Assembly: GCF_008828755.2 (NCBI RefSeq)
Contig: NZ_QBLM01000001.1
Span: 248,001 to 312,000 of the forward strand
DNA length: 64,000 nucleotides
Source of the DNA: [Borrelia] turdi
GTDB taxonomy: Bacteria > Spirochaetota > Spirochaetia > Borreliales > Borreliaceae
Direction of reading: 5' to 3'
Part shown: one piece after another, positions 10,413-21,300 of the stretch
Numbering within the stretch: the stretch's first letter is position 1
How the letters are laid out: the number at the start of each line of letters is the position of its first letter
Notes under the pieces: generated by a model
Told to the model about the DNA's origin: nothing
The model's database searches: none
The model's input: the letters and a program-made list of their open reading frames with translations, nothing else
Position numbers and translations under genes: made by a program

Positions 10413-11204
10413 ATGTTTAAGGTTTTTAAAAACATTTTCTTATTTCTAATACTCAGCTTTATTTACCTCCCAATAATAATCTTAATAATTTACTCTTTTA
10501 ACTCTGGTGACAGTGGATTTATATGGCAAGGACTTAGTCTAAAATGGTATAAAGAAATTTTTGCATCAAGTCAAATCAAATCAGCAATATTTAACACCAT
10601 TTTAATAGCTACAATCTCATCTTTGACCTCTGTTGTTATTGGAATTATTGGTGCTTACGCAATCTATAAAACAGAAAACAAAAAATTAAAAACAATACTA
10701 TTATCAGCAAATAAAATAACAATAATTAATCCAGACATCGTAACAGGAATAAGTTTAATGACATTTTATTCTACGATAAAAATGCAATTAGGATTTTCCA
10801 CAATGCTAATATCACACATAATTTTTTCAACACCATATGTAGTAATAATAATTTTACCCAAATTATATTCTCTTCCCAACAATATTATTGATGCTGCCAA
10901 AGATCTTGGAGCCTCAGAAATTCAGATATTCTTCAATATAATTTATCCAGAAATCGTTGGAAACATAGCAACCGGAGCTCTTATTGCCTTTACATTATCA
11001 ATAGATGATTTTTTGATATCATTTTTCACCACTGGACAAGGATTTAATAATTTAGCTATTTTAATAAACTCACTAACAAAAAGAGGCATCAAACCTGTAA
11101 TAAATGCTATTTCTGCTATATTGTTTTTTGCAATATTGAGCCTTTTATTTATTATTAATAAATTTATAGGAATTAAAAAATTAACAACAGGTGCTGAGAT
11201 TTAA
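10413..11204 (+). CDS. potC: Spermidine/putrescine ABC transporter permease PotC
   Basis: Second membrane permease subunit, 263 residues, about six membrane helices. The family stretch YLPIIILIIYSFNSG opens the protein, and the EAA-type loop DAAKDLGASEIQIFFNIIYPEI is near residues 157-178. It pairs with PotB to form the channel and couples to PotA. The start ATG follows GGAGAGTAAAAT, a weak but positioned ribosome site. Its 3' end is 19 bases from the preferred potD start. Assignment is strong from family and context. Confidence 0.94.
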   Translation: MFKVFKNIFLFLILSFIYLPIIILIIYSFNSGDSGFIWQGLSLKWYKEIFASSQIKSAIFNTILIATISSLTSVVIGIIGAYAIYKTENKKLKTILLSANKITIINPDIVTGISLMTFYSTIKMQLGFSTMLISHIIFSTPYVVIIILPKLYSLPNNIIDAAKDLGASEIQIFFNIIYPEIVGNIATGALIAFTLSIDDFLISFFTTGQGFNNLAILINSLTKRGIKPVINAISAILFFAILSLLFIINKFIGIKKLTTGAEI

Positions 11205-11223
11205 AATAAAAAAAGGAGTACTT

Positions 11224-12270
11224 ATGAAAAAAATTTTTATGTTAATAACAATTCTTACAACTTTTGCGTGCACCAAAAAAGACGCAATAACTTTAAACGT
11301 ATTTAATTGGGCAGAATATATTGACAAGACTTTATTAGATCAATTTGAAAAAGAAAATAATATAAAAATTAATTATGAAATCTTTCATAACAATGAAGAA
11401 ATGATGGCTAAATTTAACAACACAAAAAACTACTACGATATAATAGTCCCATCAGAATATTTAATCCAAGAATTAATCGATGAAAGCAAAATTGAAAAAT
11501 TAGATTACTCAAAATTGCCAAATGTAACAAAAAATATTTCTCAATATCTTACAAACTTAGAACATGATCCTGGCAATCTTTATTCAGTGCCAGCCTACTG
11601 GGGATTAATGGGCATACTTTACAATAAAACCAAAATAGATTTAAATGACATGAGAGGTTTTGACATACTCTTTAATAAGAAATATAAAAAAGAAATTACA
11701 ATGCTAGATTCCCCTAAAGACAATATTGGGGTTGCCCTTAAAAAACTTGGATACTCAATAAATGAACATGATATAGATAAAATCAAAGAAGCCGGCAAAC
11801 TTTTAAAAATCCAAAATCCACTATTAATAGGATATTTCTCAGATGTGCCTGCAAAATCATTAATGCTAAATGGAGAAGCATCTATTCAACTTACATGGAG
11901 TGGTGAAGCACAAAACGCTATGCTAAAAGATAAGAATCTAGATTTTTATGCGCCAGAAAACACCAATTTATGGATAGATGTATTTGTAATTCCTATTGAT
12001 GCTCCAAATAAAAACCTAGCTTATAAATTTATAAACTTTCTATACGACAATGAACCATCTTATAAAAATTTCAAAGAAACTAGATATAACTCTCCAAATA
12101 AAAATGTAATAAAAAGAATCGAAGAAGAAGCAAAAAATAATCCTGAAATGAGATTGTATTTAGAAGAAAAATTTCTACCAAAAGATTTTTCCAAATTTGA
12201 AATTTTTAAAAAAATACCTAAAAAAATAAAAGAGGAGATGCTTGAAATATATTTAAATATATCTTCTTAA
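11224..12270 (+). CDS. potD: Spermidine/putrescine-binding lipoprotein PotD
   Basis: Extracytoplasmic polyamine-binding protein of 348 residues, delivering substrate to PotBC. The lipoprotein signal is MKKIFMLITILTTFAC, with Cys16 as the probable lipidated residue. The mature part begins with the family motif LNVFNWAEYIDKTLLDQFE, and the TWSGEAQNAM region and YKFINFLYDNEP near the C-terminus match PotD. A longer frame from a GTG at 11191 exists, but ATG 11224 has AGGAG six bases upstream and gives a proper signal peptide, so I chose it. It is the last gene of the operon and is followed at once by a strong terminator shared with the converging nhaC gene. Confidence 0.94.
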   Translation: MKKIFMLITILTTFACTKKDAITLNVFNWAEYIDKTLLDQFEKENNIKINYEIFHNNEEMMAKFNNTKNYYDIIVPSEYLIQELIDESKIEKLDYSKLPNVTKNISQYLTNLEHDPGNLYSVPAYWGLMGILYNKTKIDLNDMRGFDILFNKKYKKEITMLDSPKDNIGVALKKLGYSINEHDIDKIKEAGKLLKIQNPLLIGYFSDVPAKSLMLNGEASIQLTWSGEAQNAMLKDKNLDFYAPENTNLWIDVFVIPIDAPNKNLAYKFINFLYDNEPSYKNFKETRYNSPNKNVIKRIEEEAKNNPEMRLYLEEKFLPKDFSKFEIFKKIPKKIKEEMLEIYLNISS

Positions 12271-12284
12271 ATATTTAAATACAA

Positions 12285-12327
12285 AAAAATCTTAAAAGCT
12301 TTTAAAATGGAAGCTTTTAAGATTTTT
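12285..12327. terminator. Bidirectional terminator between potD and nhaC
   Basis: Perfect 17-base arms at 12285-12301 (AAAAATCTTAAAAGCTT) and 12311-12327 with a nine-base loop, flanked by A- and T-runs so it can serve both converging genes. The right arm overlaps the last codons and stop of the minus-strand antiporter gene (ends at 12317). Confidence 0.85.
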
Positions 12328-13672
12328 GGCTGTTCCTTAAAAAGGATCTAAATATTAATCTTATATCAAGTCCAATTATAGACAAAATAATCAATAAGAC
12401 CAAAAACCCTTGATAAATTAAAAATGGAAAAATGTCAAAAGGAGAAAGCTTACCTTTTGTAAAATCTATAAGAGCTATAACATGCATACTATAAGGCAAA
12501 ATACTTAAAAAAAAGCAGGAAGACATACAAAGTAAAGCTGCAATACGCCTTGAGTTTAAATTATTCTCTTTAGCTATTGATCTTACAACAGAACCGCTCA
12601 TCAAAATAGCAAGTCCATTGTTTGCAAGAAACGCAGTCAAAATGCCAACTAAAAACACAATTACAAATTCTGAGGTTCTTTTAGACTTTGACATTTTTTG
12701 CAATTTTAACAGTAACCAATCAAACCCGCCATACTTCATTGCCATATAAGAAGCTCCTCCCGTAAAAACAACAAGAATAAACATTTCTCCTAAGCCTAAA
12801 AATCCTTCATTAATTTTTTTAGCCAGCAATAAAAAAGTAATATCTGAGTAATAAATTCCAATAATACCAGCAACAACAATACCTAAAAACAAGGCCAAAA
12901 ATACATCAAAGCCCGAAATTGCAACAACCATAACAAAAATATATGGAGCAATTTTAAAAAAATTTATCTCACCAGGCTCAATAATATAACCACCAGTCTT
13001 GCCATAAGAAGAGCCTAAAAACGCAAAAACAATGCTTGCTAAAATTGCTGCTGGAAACGTATAAAAAGCTCCATTTTTGAAAACATCTATAATATTAACC
13101 TTTTGAGTATTACTTGCAATAATAGGAGTATCTGATATTAAAGACATATTGTCTCCAAATGCTCCGGCGCTAAGAATAGCTCCTGCAACCAATGGAAGAG
13201 AAATGTTTACCTTATCTGCAAGTTCCAAAGCAATAGGAGCAACGGCAACAACAGTCCCCATAAAACTTCCAGTAGAAAAAGATAAAAAAAGGGTAATTAA
13301 AAAAATACCACATACTAGCAAATTCAATGGAACATACTTAAGACCAATATTTACTACAGCCTCAACACTTCCTATTTCTTTGCAAACAGCAGAGAAAGCA
13401 CCAGACAACATAAATATTAAAGATATAAAAATAACATCTTGTTGAGCGCACCCTTCAATAAATTTATTCATTTTTGATAAAAAAGATCCCTTAAAAACAA
13501 TAAATGTCAAAACAATAGCAATAAACATAGCAAATATGGGGGGCATTTGATAAAATGCCCTTTCTACATCATTAAAATAAAGAACAAGTCCTGTGCCAAT
13601 ATAAACCCCTATAAAAATAAAAAAAGGCGTAAGTCCCCAAAAATTTGGAACTATATCGGGTTTTCTTTCCAA
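12317..13672 (-). CDS. nhaC: NhaC-type Na+/H+ antiporter (copy 1)
   Basis: Polytopic membrane protein of about 451 residues with ten or more hydrophobic segments. The conserved FSTGSFMGTVVAVAPIALELADK and AGAFGDNMSLISDTPIIAS blocks identify the NhaC family, which exchanges Na+ for protons. The reading frame extends to TTG at 13687, but GGGAGG (13680-13685) lies inside that extension and is seven bases upstream of TTG 13672, so the product probably begins MERKPDIVPNFWG. It is a clear paralogue of the next gene upstream. The exact ion and physiological role are not provable from sequence. Confidence 0.88.
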   Translation of the reverse strand: MERKPDIVPNFWGLTPFFIFIGVYIGTGLVLYFNDVERAFYQMPPIFAMFIAIVLTFIVFKGSFLSKMNKFIEGCAQQDVIFISLIFMLSGAFSAVCKEIGSVEAVVNIGLKYVPLNLLVCGIFLITLFLSFSTGSFMGTVVAVAPIALELADKVNISLPLVAGAILSAGAFGDNMSLISDTPIIASNTQKVNIIDVFKNGAFYTFPAAILASIVFAFLGSSYGKTGGYIIEPGEINFFKIAPYIFVMVVAISGFDVFLALFLGIVVAGIIGIYYSDITFLLLAKKINEGFLGLGEMFILVVFTGGASYMAMKYGGFDWLLLKLQKMSKSKRTSEFVIVFLVGILTAFLANNGLAILMSGSVVRSIAKENNLNSRRIAALLCMSSCFFLSILPYSMHVIALIDFTKGKLSPFDIFPFLIYQGFLVLLIILSIIGLDIRLIFRSFLRNSQKS

Positions 13673-13771
13673 TTTCAAACCTCCCAAATCATATAATACA
13701 ATTTAAAACAATTTATTCTAAATAAAATAAATAAAAATTAAACAGGTCAAATCTTAAAATTTTTAAAATTT

Positions 13772-15115
13772 TTATTTTTTAAAAAAAAATAAAAAAAGTT
13801 TTTTTATATCAATTCCTAAAATAGATAAAATCACAAAAAATAATAAAAATCCAAAATAAACTAAAAATGGTAAAACGCTAATTGGCGATACAAGTCCATT
13901 TGAAAAGCCTACTAAAATAATCATTTGAGCACCATAAGGAATAATGCCTTGAAAAATACAAGAGAACATATCTAAAATAGAAGCACTTCTTTGAAAGCTA
14001 ATGTTATTTTCAAAAGCTATCCTTTTTGCTACTTTGCCGCAAATAAGTATGGCAATTGTGTTATTAGCAAGAAAAACGTCAACTATTGAAACAAAAGCCC
14101 CAATAGAAAATTCAGCTGAACTTTTTCCTCTAATTAAAGATTTAAATTTAATAAGCAACCATTTAAAGCCTCCATTATGGATAGTAGCAAAAGAAACTCC
14201 CCCTGTTAAAATTGAGAGAAAAATTAAATCTGCCATATTTAAAAACCCTTTATTAATGTTTTTCATTACATCTAGAAAATATAAACCACTATACAAAACA
14301 CTAATAAGGCATATCGAAAAAATACCCAAAAAAAGAACTAAAAAAACATTCGTTCTAGCCAAAGAAAAAAATATAATTATTAAATAAGGAACGGTTTTCA
14401 CTAAATCTATTGAACTTTCATATAAAAAGTTTGTAGTATTAAACAAATTTCCAGAAAGAAAGAAAAAAGAAAAAAAAGTTAGTATAGCAGATGGAAAAGC
14501 ATAAAAACTGCTACTAATAAAAACATCTAAGATACTACTACCTTGAGTTCGACTAGAAACAATAGTTGTATCTGATATTAAAGAAAGATTATCTCCAAAC
14601 ATAGCCCCACACATTACAGATGCTGCTATTAAATTTGGATTAATATTGCTTTTAAAAGCAATATTAAAAGCAATAGGAGCAATTGCAACAATAGATCCAA
14701 CAGAGGTACCTGCAGCAAAAGAGAGAAAGCAAGTTATAAAAAATATACCAGAAACAATCCAATTGGGATTAATATATTTAATCCCCAAATTTGCTACAGC
14801 TTCAACACAGCCTATTTCTTTACAAAGAGAAGAGAAAGCCCCAGAAAGCATAAAAATAAGACACATTAGCATAATATCGTACTGAGCGGCTCCTTTAATA
14901 AATATATGAATTTTATCGGAAAATTTTCCTTTAAACACTAAAAAACAAACAATAGAAGCAAAAAACATTGCAACACTAGCCGGCAACTGATAAAAGGCCA
15001 TTTCTATGCCTAGAACCCCTAAATAAATTCCTGTGCCTAAATACATAATAATAAAAACGAAAAAAGGAATAAGCCCAAAAAAATTTGGTTGACCCCTTAC
15101 TTCAATATTTTTCAT
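13772..15115 (-). CDS. nhaC: NhaC-type Na+/H+ antiporter (copy 2, tandem paralogue)
   Basis: Polytopic membrane transporter of about 447 residues, collinear with the neighbouring copy: QPNFFGLIPFFVFIIMYLGTG opens both, and FAAGTSVGSIVAIAPIAFN and CGAMFGDNLSLISDTTIVSSRTQG correspond to the same NhaC blocks. Differences are spread across the protein, so this is an old duplication whose copies have diverged, perhaps in ion preference. Two in-frame ATGs compete (15121 and 15115); AAGGA just upstream overlaps the first and is well spaced for the second, so 15115 is preferred. It lies 99 bases upstream of copy 1 on the same strand, with no terminator seen between them. Confidence 0.87.
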   Translation of the reverse strand: MKNIEVRGQPNFFGLIPFFVFIIMYLGTGIYLGVLGIEMAFYQLPASVAMFFASIVCFLVFKGKFSDKIHIFIKGAAQYDIMLMCLIFMLSGAFSSLCKEIGCVEAVANLGIKYINPNWIVSGIFFITCFLSFAAGTSVGSIVAIAPIAFNIAFKSNINPNLIAASVMCGAMFGDNLSLISDTTIVSSRTQGSSILDVFISSSFYAFPSAILTFFSFFFLSGNLFNTTNFLYESSIDLVKTVPYLIIIFFSLARTNVFLVLFLGIFSICLISVLYSGLYFLDVMKNINKGFLNMADLIFLSILTGGVSFATIHNGGFKWLLIKFKSLIRGKSSAEFSIGAFVSIVDVFLANNTIAILICGKVAKRIAFENNISFQRSASILDMFSCIFQGIIPYGAQMIILVGFSNGLVSPISVLPFLVYFGFLLFFVILSILGIDIKKLFLFFFKK

Positions 15116-15366
15116 ATACATCCTTTTAAATATAGGTACTTTTTTTAAAAAAGATTGTTTATATTTTTTTAATGATACTGTAAATTATTAATTCTCGCAT
15201 AAATTTGAAATCAATTCAATAGCAAAAATCACCAATTCTCTTAAGGTATTTAAAAAATAAAATTTATCAAAAACCTTACTAGTAAGTCACAAAAAATAAA
15301 AAACTGAAAACTTTAAATTACAAATAAGGTAGGCATAAAAATGAATAGAAAGAAATTATATAAAAA

Positions 15367-16803
15367 TTAAATTTTACGCCAAAAATGATCTTTTTCTAAA
15401 ATAGAATCTATCTCTTTTGGACCCTCAGATCCATAAAAATAATTACAAATTTCAATATCCGTCCATTTATTTGCAATATCTGAAACAAATTCCCAAGAAC
15501 TCTCTATCTCATCACTTGTAGCATACAAAGTGCCATCCCCTAAAAAAGCGTCTAACAATAACCGCTCATAAGCCTCATCGAATAATCTTTTAAATGTCCC
15601 ATGATATGAAAATTCCATATTAGCAGTTTGGATTTCATAATTATATCCAGGTTTCTTTGTATTGAACTTAATTTCAATTCCATCTCGTGGCTGAATCCTA
15701 AATATTAAAGCATTAGAAAAATCAACAGAACTATTGCTAAAAAGAGTAAAGCTTGGTTTTTTAAATTGAATATATATTTCTGAAAATTTTCTAGCAAGAC
15801 CCTTACCAGTTCTAAGATAAAAAGGAACACCAGACCAACGCCAATTATTAATAAACACTTTCATAGCTAAATAAGTTTCAGTACTTGAATTTCCCAAAGA
15901 TTCTGTTTCATCTTTATAGCCTTTTTTAAAAACCCCTTGAACTTGTGAACCTATATATTGCCCCTTGATAATACAATTTTTAATATCCTTTTTGCTAATT
16001 TTTCTCAAACTTTTTAAAACTTTTACTTTCTCGTCATGAATAAACTCAGAATCAAATTTAATAGGAGATTCCATTGCAACAAGACTTAGCAATTGTAAAA
16101 TATGATTTTGAACCATATCCTTCAAAGCTCCAACAGAATCGTAATATTCAGCTCTTCCATCAAGACCTAATTCTTCTGCCACTGTAATCTGAACAAAATC
16201 TACATAACGATTGTTCCAAATATTTTCAAAAATAGAATTTCCAAATCTAAATGTAAAAATATTTTGAACTGTCTCTTTACCTAAATAATGATCTATTCTA
16301 TAAATTTGATCTTCTCTAAAAGCAGAATAAAGTAAACTATTTAATTTTTTTGCCGTCTCAAGGCTAGAACCAAAAGGCTTTTCAAGAACTATTTTTGACA
16401 AAGTCAATCTTTCACTTAAAAAATACTTTTTCAAATGATCAATTATTGGTTCATAAAATGTAGGAGATGTCGAAAGATAATATATTGTTTCTCGTCTTTT
16501 ATCTAAAAATTTAAATAATTTCTTATAAGACTCCTTTTCATTAAAATCACCAGATACATAAATAAAGAAATTTAAAAAAATTTCAATCAAAGAATCGGTC
16601 TCTTCCTGCCATAAAGAATCTTTAATATATAATCTAAACTCTTTATCTGTAAAAATTTTACGAGAAAAACCAATAACTCTAAAATTACTAATACATTTAT
16701 TTTTAAACAAATTAAAAAGGGAAGGAATAAGTTTTTTTCTAGACAAATTCCCAGTAACTCCAAAAATTACAATATCAAAATTAGAAGCACTTTTTTCTTT
16801 CAT
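15367..16803 (-). CDS. zwf: Glucose-6-phosphate 1-dehydrogenase
   Basis: First enzyme of the oxidative pentose-phosphate pathway: oxidises glucose-6-phosphate to 6-phosphogluconolactone and makes NADPH. The 478 residues show the NADP-binding start IVIFGVTGNLSRKKLIPSL (about 11-29), the active-site signature RIDHYLGKETVQNI near 167-180 with the catalytic His, EKPFG near 141-145, and FYLRTGKGL in the C-terminal domain. The length is normal. The start is ATG at 16803 with only a weak ribosome site. The next gene upstream (pncB) is divergent across 144 bases. 251 bases separate its 3' end from the antiporter start, a stretch described in the findings. Confidence 0.96.
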   Translation of the reverse strand: MKEKSASNFDIVIFGVTGNLSRKKLIPSLFNLFKNKCISNFRVIGFSRKIFTDKEFRLYIKDSLWQEETDSLIEIFLNFFIYVSGDFNEKESYKKLFKFLDKRRETIYYLSTSPTFYEPIIDHLKKYFLSERLTLSKIVLEKPFGSSLETAKKLNSLLYSAFREDQIYRIDHYLGKETVQNIFTFRFGNSIFENIWNNRYVDFVQITVAEELGLDGRAEYYDSVGALKDMVQNHILQLLSLVAMESPIKFDSEFIHDEKVKVLKSLRKISKKDIKNCIIKGQYIGSQVQGVFKKGYKDETESLGNSSTETYLAMKVFINNWRWSGVPFYLRTGKGLARKFSEIYIQFKKPSFTLFSNSSVDFSNALIFRIQPRDGIEIKFNTKKPGYNYEIQTANMEFSYHGTFKRLFDEAYERLLLDAFLGDGTLYATSDEIESSWEFVSDIANKWTDIEICNYFYGSEGPKEIDSILEKDHFWRKI

Positions 16804-16947
16804 AGACTTTAGTCCAATCTGGTCAATTTATTTATTATAAATTGCAAAAAATATATTCATAAATACTAATAAATAAAAATTAAGCAAAATTAAGCTCAAA
16901 TTAAATATCATTTTTTTTACAAACAAAACTAGTATATAATAAGGAGA

Positions 16948-18393
16948 ATGAAAAATCTATCACTATTTACAGATTTTTATGAAATTTCAATGATGAATGC
17001 TTATTTTACAAAAGGTATTAATCCTAAAGCAAAATTTGAAGTATTTTTTAGAAAAACCCCATTTAAAAATGGGTATATTGTTTTGGCTGGAATCCATACA
17101 TTAATTAATGAATTGAAAAATATTCGTTTTAATAAAAACGAACTAATATATTTAAAAAGCTTAAATATATTAGATGAGCAGTTTTTAAACTTTCTCAAAG
17201 AATTCAAACTAAACATAAAAATAAGCTCAATAGAAGAAGGTCGCCTGGTTTTTCCCTATGTACCAGTAGCTGTGATTGAAGGGCGTCTAATAGAATTACT
17301 ATTAATCGAAGGGCTAGTTTTAAATATAATAAACTTTGAAAGTTTAATAGCAACAAAAACCGCCAGAATAAAAGAATCTGGTGCAAAAATTTTAGCAGAA
17401 CTTGGATTAAGAAGAGCGCAAGGAATAAATGGAGCTCTATCTGCCAGCAAAGCTGCCTACATAGGGGGAGCAGACTTTACCAGCAATATGCTTGCTGGAT
17501 ATAAATACAATATACCAGTTACAGGAACAATGGCCCATAGTTGGGTAATGAGTTTTGAAAGCGAAGAACAAGCATTCAGAGAATATGCAAAAACATACCC
17601 AAACAAAGTGAGCTTACTAATTGATACTTACGACACGCTTAACAGCGGATTAAAAAATGCCATTAAAATATTTAAGGAGTTAAAACAAGAGGAAAAAAAT
17701 AATTTTTCAATAAGAATTGACAGTGGGGATCTTGAGTATCTAAGTAAGGCGGCAAGAAAAGAATTAAATCAAAATGGATTAAATCACGTAAAAATTATCG
17801 CATCTAATGAACTTGACGAAAATATTATTATGTACTTAAATTCAATAAATGCTCCAATTGATATTTGGGGCGTTGGAACAAATTTAGTTACAGCAAAAGG
17901 AGATCCAAATCTTTCAGGAGTATATAAAATGATTTCTATAGAAAAAAATGGAAAATTTATACCAAAAATAAAAATATCAAATAACACAGAAAAATCGACA
18001 TTACCTGCCCAAAAAGAAGTTGCAAGAATCTATTTAAATGGTCAGATGATCTTTGATTTCCTATTTTTAAAAGAAGAAAAAGATAAAATCAAAGATCATC
18101 TGACCTCAAGAAAAGAGTTTGCCATTTATCATCCAATACAAGACAACGTTTTCAAAGTCATTAAACAATATGACGATTTTGAATTTTTGATTCACACTGT
18201 CTTAGAAAATGGAAAATTTCACAAAGGCTATGAACCTAGCCTAAACAATATTAGAAATAAAACCAAGCTTGACTTAAGCAAGCTTGAACATACTTACAGA
18301 AGAATCATCAACCCTCACATATATAAAGTGAGTATTAGTAAAAACTTAAGAAAGTTAAAAAACAAGCTCATAAAAGATAATAAAAGTAATTAA
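16948..18393 (+). CDS. pncB: Nicotinate phosphoribosyltransferase
   Basis: Makes nicotinate mononucleotide from nicotinate and PRPP for NAD salvage. The 481 residues open with LFTDFYEISMMNAYFTKG, the classic family start. The block TGTMAHSWVMSFESEEQAF near 190-208 carries the regulatory His, and SLLIDTYDT and RIDSGDL near 226-260 are substrate-site motifs. A preferred ATG at 16948 follows AAGGAG. A TATAAT directly abuts that ribosome site, so it is probably not the working -10. recC begins three bases after the stop, so pncB heads a pncB-recC-recB-recD cluster. Confidence 0.94.
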   Translation: MKNLSLFTDFYEISMMNAYFTKGINPKAKFEVFFRKTPFKNGYIVLAGIHTLINELKNIRFNKNELIYLKSLNILDEQFLNFLKEFKLNIKISSIEEGRLVFPYVPVAVIEGRLIELLLIEGLVLNIINFESLIATKTARIKESGAKILAELGLRRAQGINGALSASKAAYIGGADFTSNMLAGYKYNIPVTGTMAHSWVMSFESEEQAFREYAKTYPNKVSLLIDTYDTLNSGLKNAIKIFKELKQEEKNNFSIRIDSGDLEYLSKAARKELNQNGLNHVKIIASNELDENIIMYLNSINAPIDIWGVGTNLVTAKGDPNLSGVYKMISIEKNGKFIPKIKISNNTEKSTLPAQKEVARIYLNGQMIFDFLFLKEEKDKIKDHLTSRKEFAIYHPIQDNVFKVIKQYDDFEFLIHTVLENGKFHKGYEPSLNNIRNKTKLDLSKLEHTYRRIINPHIYKVSISKNLRKLKNKLIKDNKSN

Positions 18394-18396
18394 TCT

Positions 18397-21300
18397 GTGA
18401 ATATATATAAAACTAACAAAGTAAATAAAATTTATAATAAAATCAAAGAATTGACCCAAAACGACAATATCTTTAAAAAAGAAACACTAATTATAGTAAA
18501 AAATGATCTTTTAAAAGAAGAAATTAAAAAAACTATAGCAAGGCTAAATGAGATTTCTTACAATTTAAATATTAAAAAAAATGCTATAAAAAGCATATAC
18601 GAAATTTCTTTAAAAAATCCCAATATAAAAAAATATATAGAAAAAAACACTTTTTCATTTTATTTGGAAACAGAAAAATTCATTTTATATAACATATTGA
18701 AAACCGAGAAACTCAAATACATAAAAGATTTCAAATCAACAAAGAATAGATACTTTTTTGCATCAAAAATAATAGATTTATTCCACCATTATTACTCAAA
18801 ATTTTCAAAATTAATCGAAACCTGGCAAGACAATGGATTTTTATTCCAAGAAGAGAATTTAAAACCCTACGAGAATATGCAAAAAGAACTATTTAAAAAA
18901 CTCTTTGAAAAGCAAAAAAATATTTTAAACTTACATAAAAAAATAATTCAGGAAAAACCAACAAAAAATATAAAAATTGAAATTAAAAAAATAATATTTA
19001 TTGGCAATAATAGAGAAATTGAGAAAAAAATTCTCAACTCTTTAGAAAAAATTTTTGATTTTGAAGTACATGTGTTAATTTTTGAAGATTTGTTCAACTA
19101 TAAATCTACTCTTATTAAAGAATTATTGTTAACAAAAACAAAGATTAACCCAATTCAATATCAAGCTATAGAAAAAGAAGATATTGAGTTGTTTAAAGGT
19201 AAAAATTTTTTAACAAGCATTAAAAATAACATCATAGCAGAAACTCCAATTTCAAAATTAGACGATAGCTTTAAAATAATAGAAGCTAAAAATCAAAAAC
19301 GTGAAGTAGAAATTTTGGTAAATCAAATAGTACACTCAATGCAAAAAAATAACCTAAAATTAAGCGAAATAGCAATAACTTGTTTACAAGAAAAATTTAA
19401 TGAATATTTGCCATATATAGAAGAATGCCTAAATAAATATGAAATTGAATACAGCGTTCTATCTTATAACAATCTATCAAGAGGAGAGAGTATATTAGCC
19501 TTAAAAAGGCTAATGGATCTTTTTATATCAAAAAACGAAACAATTAGCGATTTCAGTAGAAAAGAAGTATTCAACCTACTAAGTAACAATAAAGTAATGA
19601 AAAAATTTAATATATCAGCATCTGAATTAAACTATTTAATAGAATTTAGCGATGCAATGAACATTAGTTTTGGTGTAAACAACACTCACAAAGAAAATTT
19701 AAAATATGATCAAAACTTTTTAAACTCATGGGAAGACGGATTTAATCGATTTTTAATGTCTGAAATATTTGATGAAAAATACGAAGAAGAAATTCAAAAA
19801 GAAAGCATAAGGTTTCAAGATCAAGAATCAATAATAAAACTTATAACAATAGTAAAAAGCTTGTATGAAGATATAAACTATTTTAAAAATAAAGCATATA
19901 AAGTATATGAATGGGCAGAAATAATAGAAATTTTTATTCAAAAATATATTGATCTTGAAGAATTTAATACAACTGATGAATATTTAAAAAATAAAATAAA
20001 ATCCTTTAAAAATTTCCCCAAAGATTTTAATGACAATCTTCACAAAAACTATTTAAAAGAAATTAATGAAATCAAAATTGAATTTTATCTTTTTAAAATT
20101 ATGCTTGAAGAAAGCCTTGAAAAAGAAAAATATGGGGTAATGTATAAAAAAAATGGAATATTGATTGCAAATTTTAAAGAAATAGAATATCTTCAAAAAA
20201 AAGAAATTCATTTTTTAGGATTTCATAAATTCAACTCTAAGATAAGTTATGATAATATGAATTTATTAAATGAATACTACGAATACGAGAACACTGAAAA
20301 AGAAGCAATCACGGCTCTTTTTAATTTAATTCTTGCAACATCAGAAAAATTTTACCTTTACTACTCATTACAAGACAATCTGAACCTAGAAATTAATATA
20401 TCAAAAACAATAAACAAAATTCTTGATCACATACAAAAATATGAAAAAAATTTTCAAATAGAAAAGCATCCAAATGAAAACCATGACCTAGCATATTTTA
20501 AAGATGTAAAAGAAAATTATTTGATAAACTATGATTTAGAAGCCTTTAATATTGCAAAAATACTACAAAATTCCAAACCAATTAGGTTTAAGCAAAATAA
20601 AATTCAACTAGAAAGTCCAATTAAGCTAAATTTATACGAACTAAAAACTGCCCTTTCTAATCCTTACAAACATTTTTATGAAAAAACTTTAAACGTGAAA
20701 ATACAAGACATAAGATTAGAAAATGAAATCAAAGAAAAACAAGAAGAACAAATTTTCAGTGTTATTGAGATTATTTACAGACTTATAAAAAATTCAACAC
20801 TACTGCATGAATATATAATGGGGAAAAAAGATGATGGAGATAAAACAATAGAAATTATTAAAAACCATATTAAATATGAAATACAGCAAGGAAGTATTCC
20901 TTTAAATATAGATCAAAAAACGCTTGTAAATGCTATCTTCAAAAAGATAAATAAATTAAAATTTAATACTACTAAAAGCTTAAAAAATCTTTCAATAATG
21001 ATAAAAACCAAAATTAAATTTTGTCAAACAATAAAACTAAGTTTTCAAAAAAAAAATATAGAATTTGAATTAAAAAAAGATATTGAAAATCTATATAAAA
21101 TCGAAAACGATTATTTTCATTTAAATTTCGTAAAAAAAGACTATTCCAGCATCCAAGATAAAATAAAAAATGAAATAGATTTATATATAACAGGACTACT
21201 AATAAAAAAAGAAATACAAAATTTCAATTCATTAACAGAAGTAAAAATTGATCTTGAAAACTTATCTACAAAAACAACTATTTATTATAACCACAAAGAA

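Noticed and set aside
13149-14885. Plus-strand frames opposite the antiporter genes
   Set aside because: They mirror the hydrophobic antiporter codons; no conserved motifs or initiation signals.
16935-16940. TATAAT directly before the pncB ribosome site as a promoter
   Set aside because: A start at normal distance would fall after the Shine-Dalgarno, at the ATG, wasting a good AAGGAG; no -35 is seen. Probably a chance A/T match.
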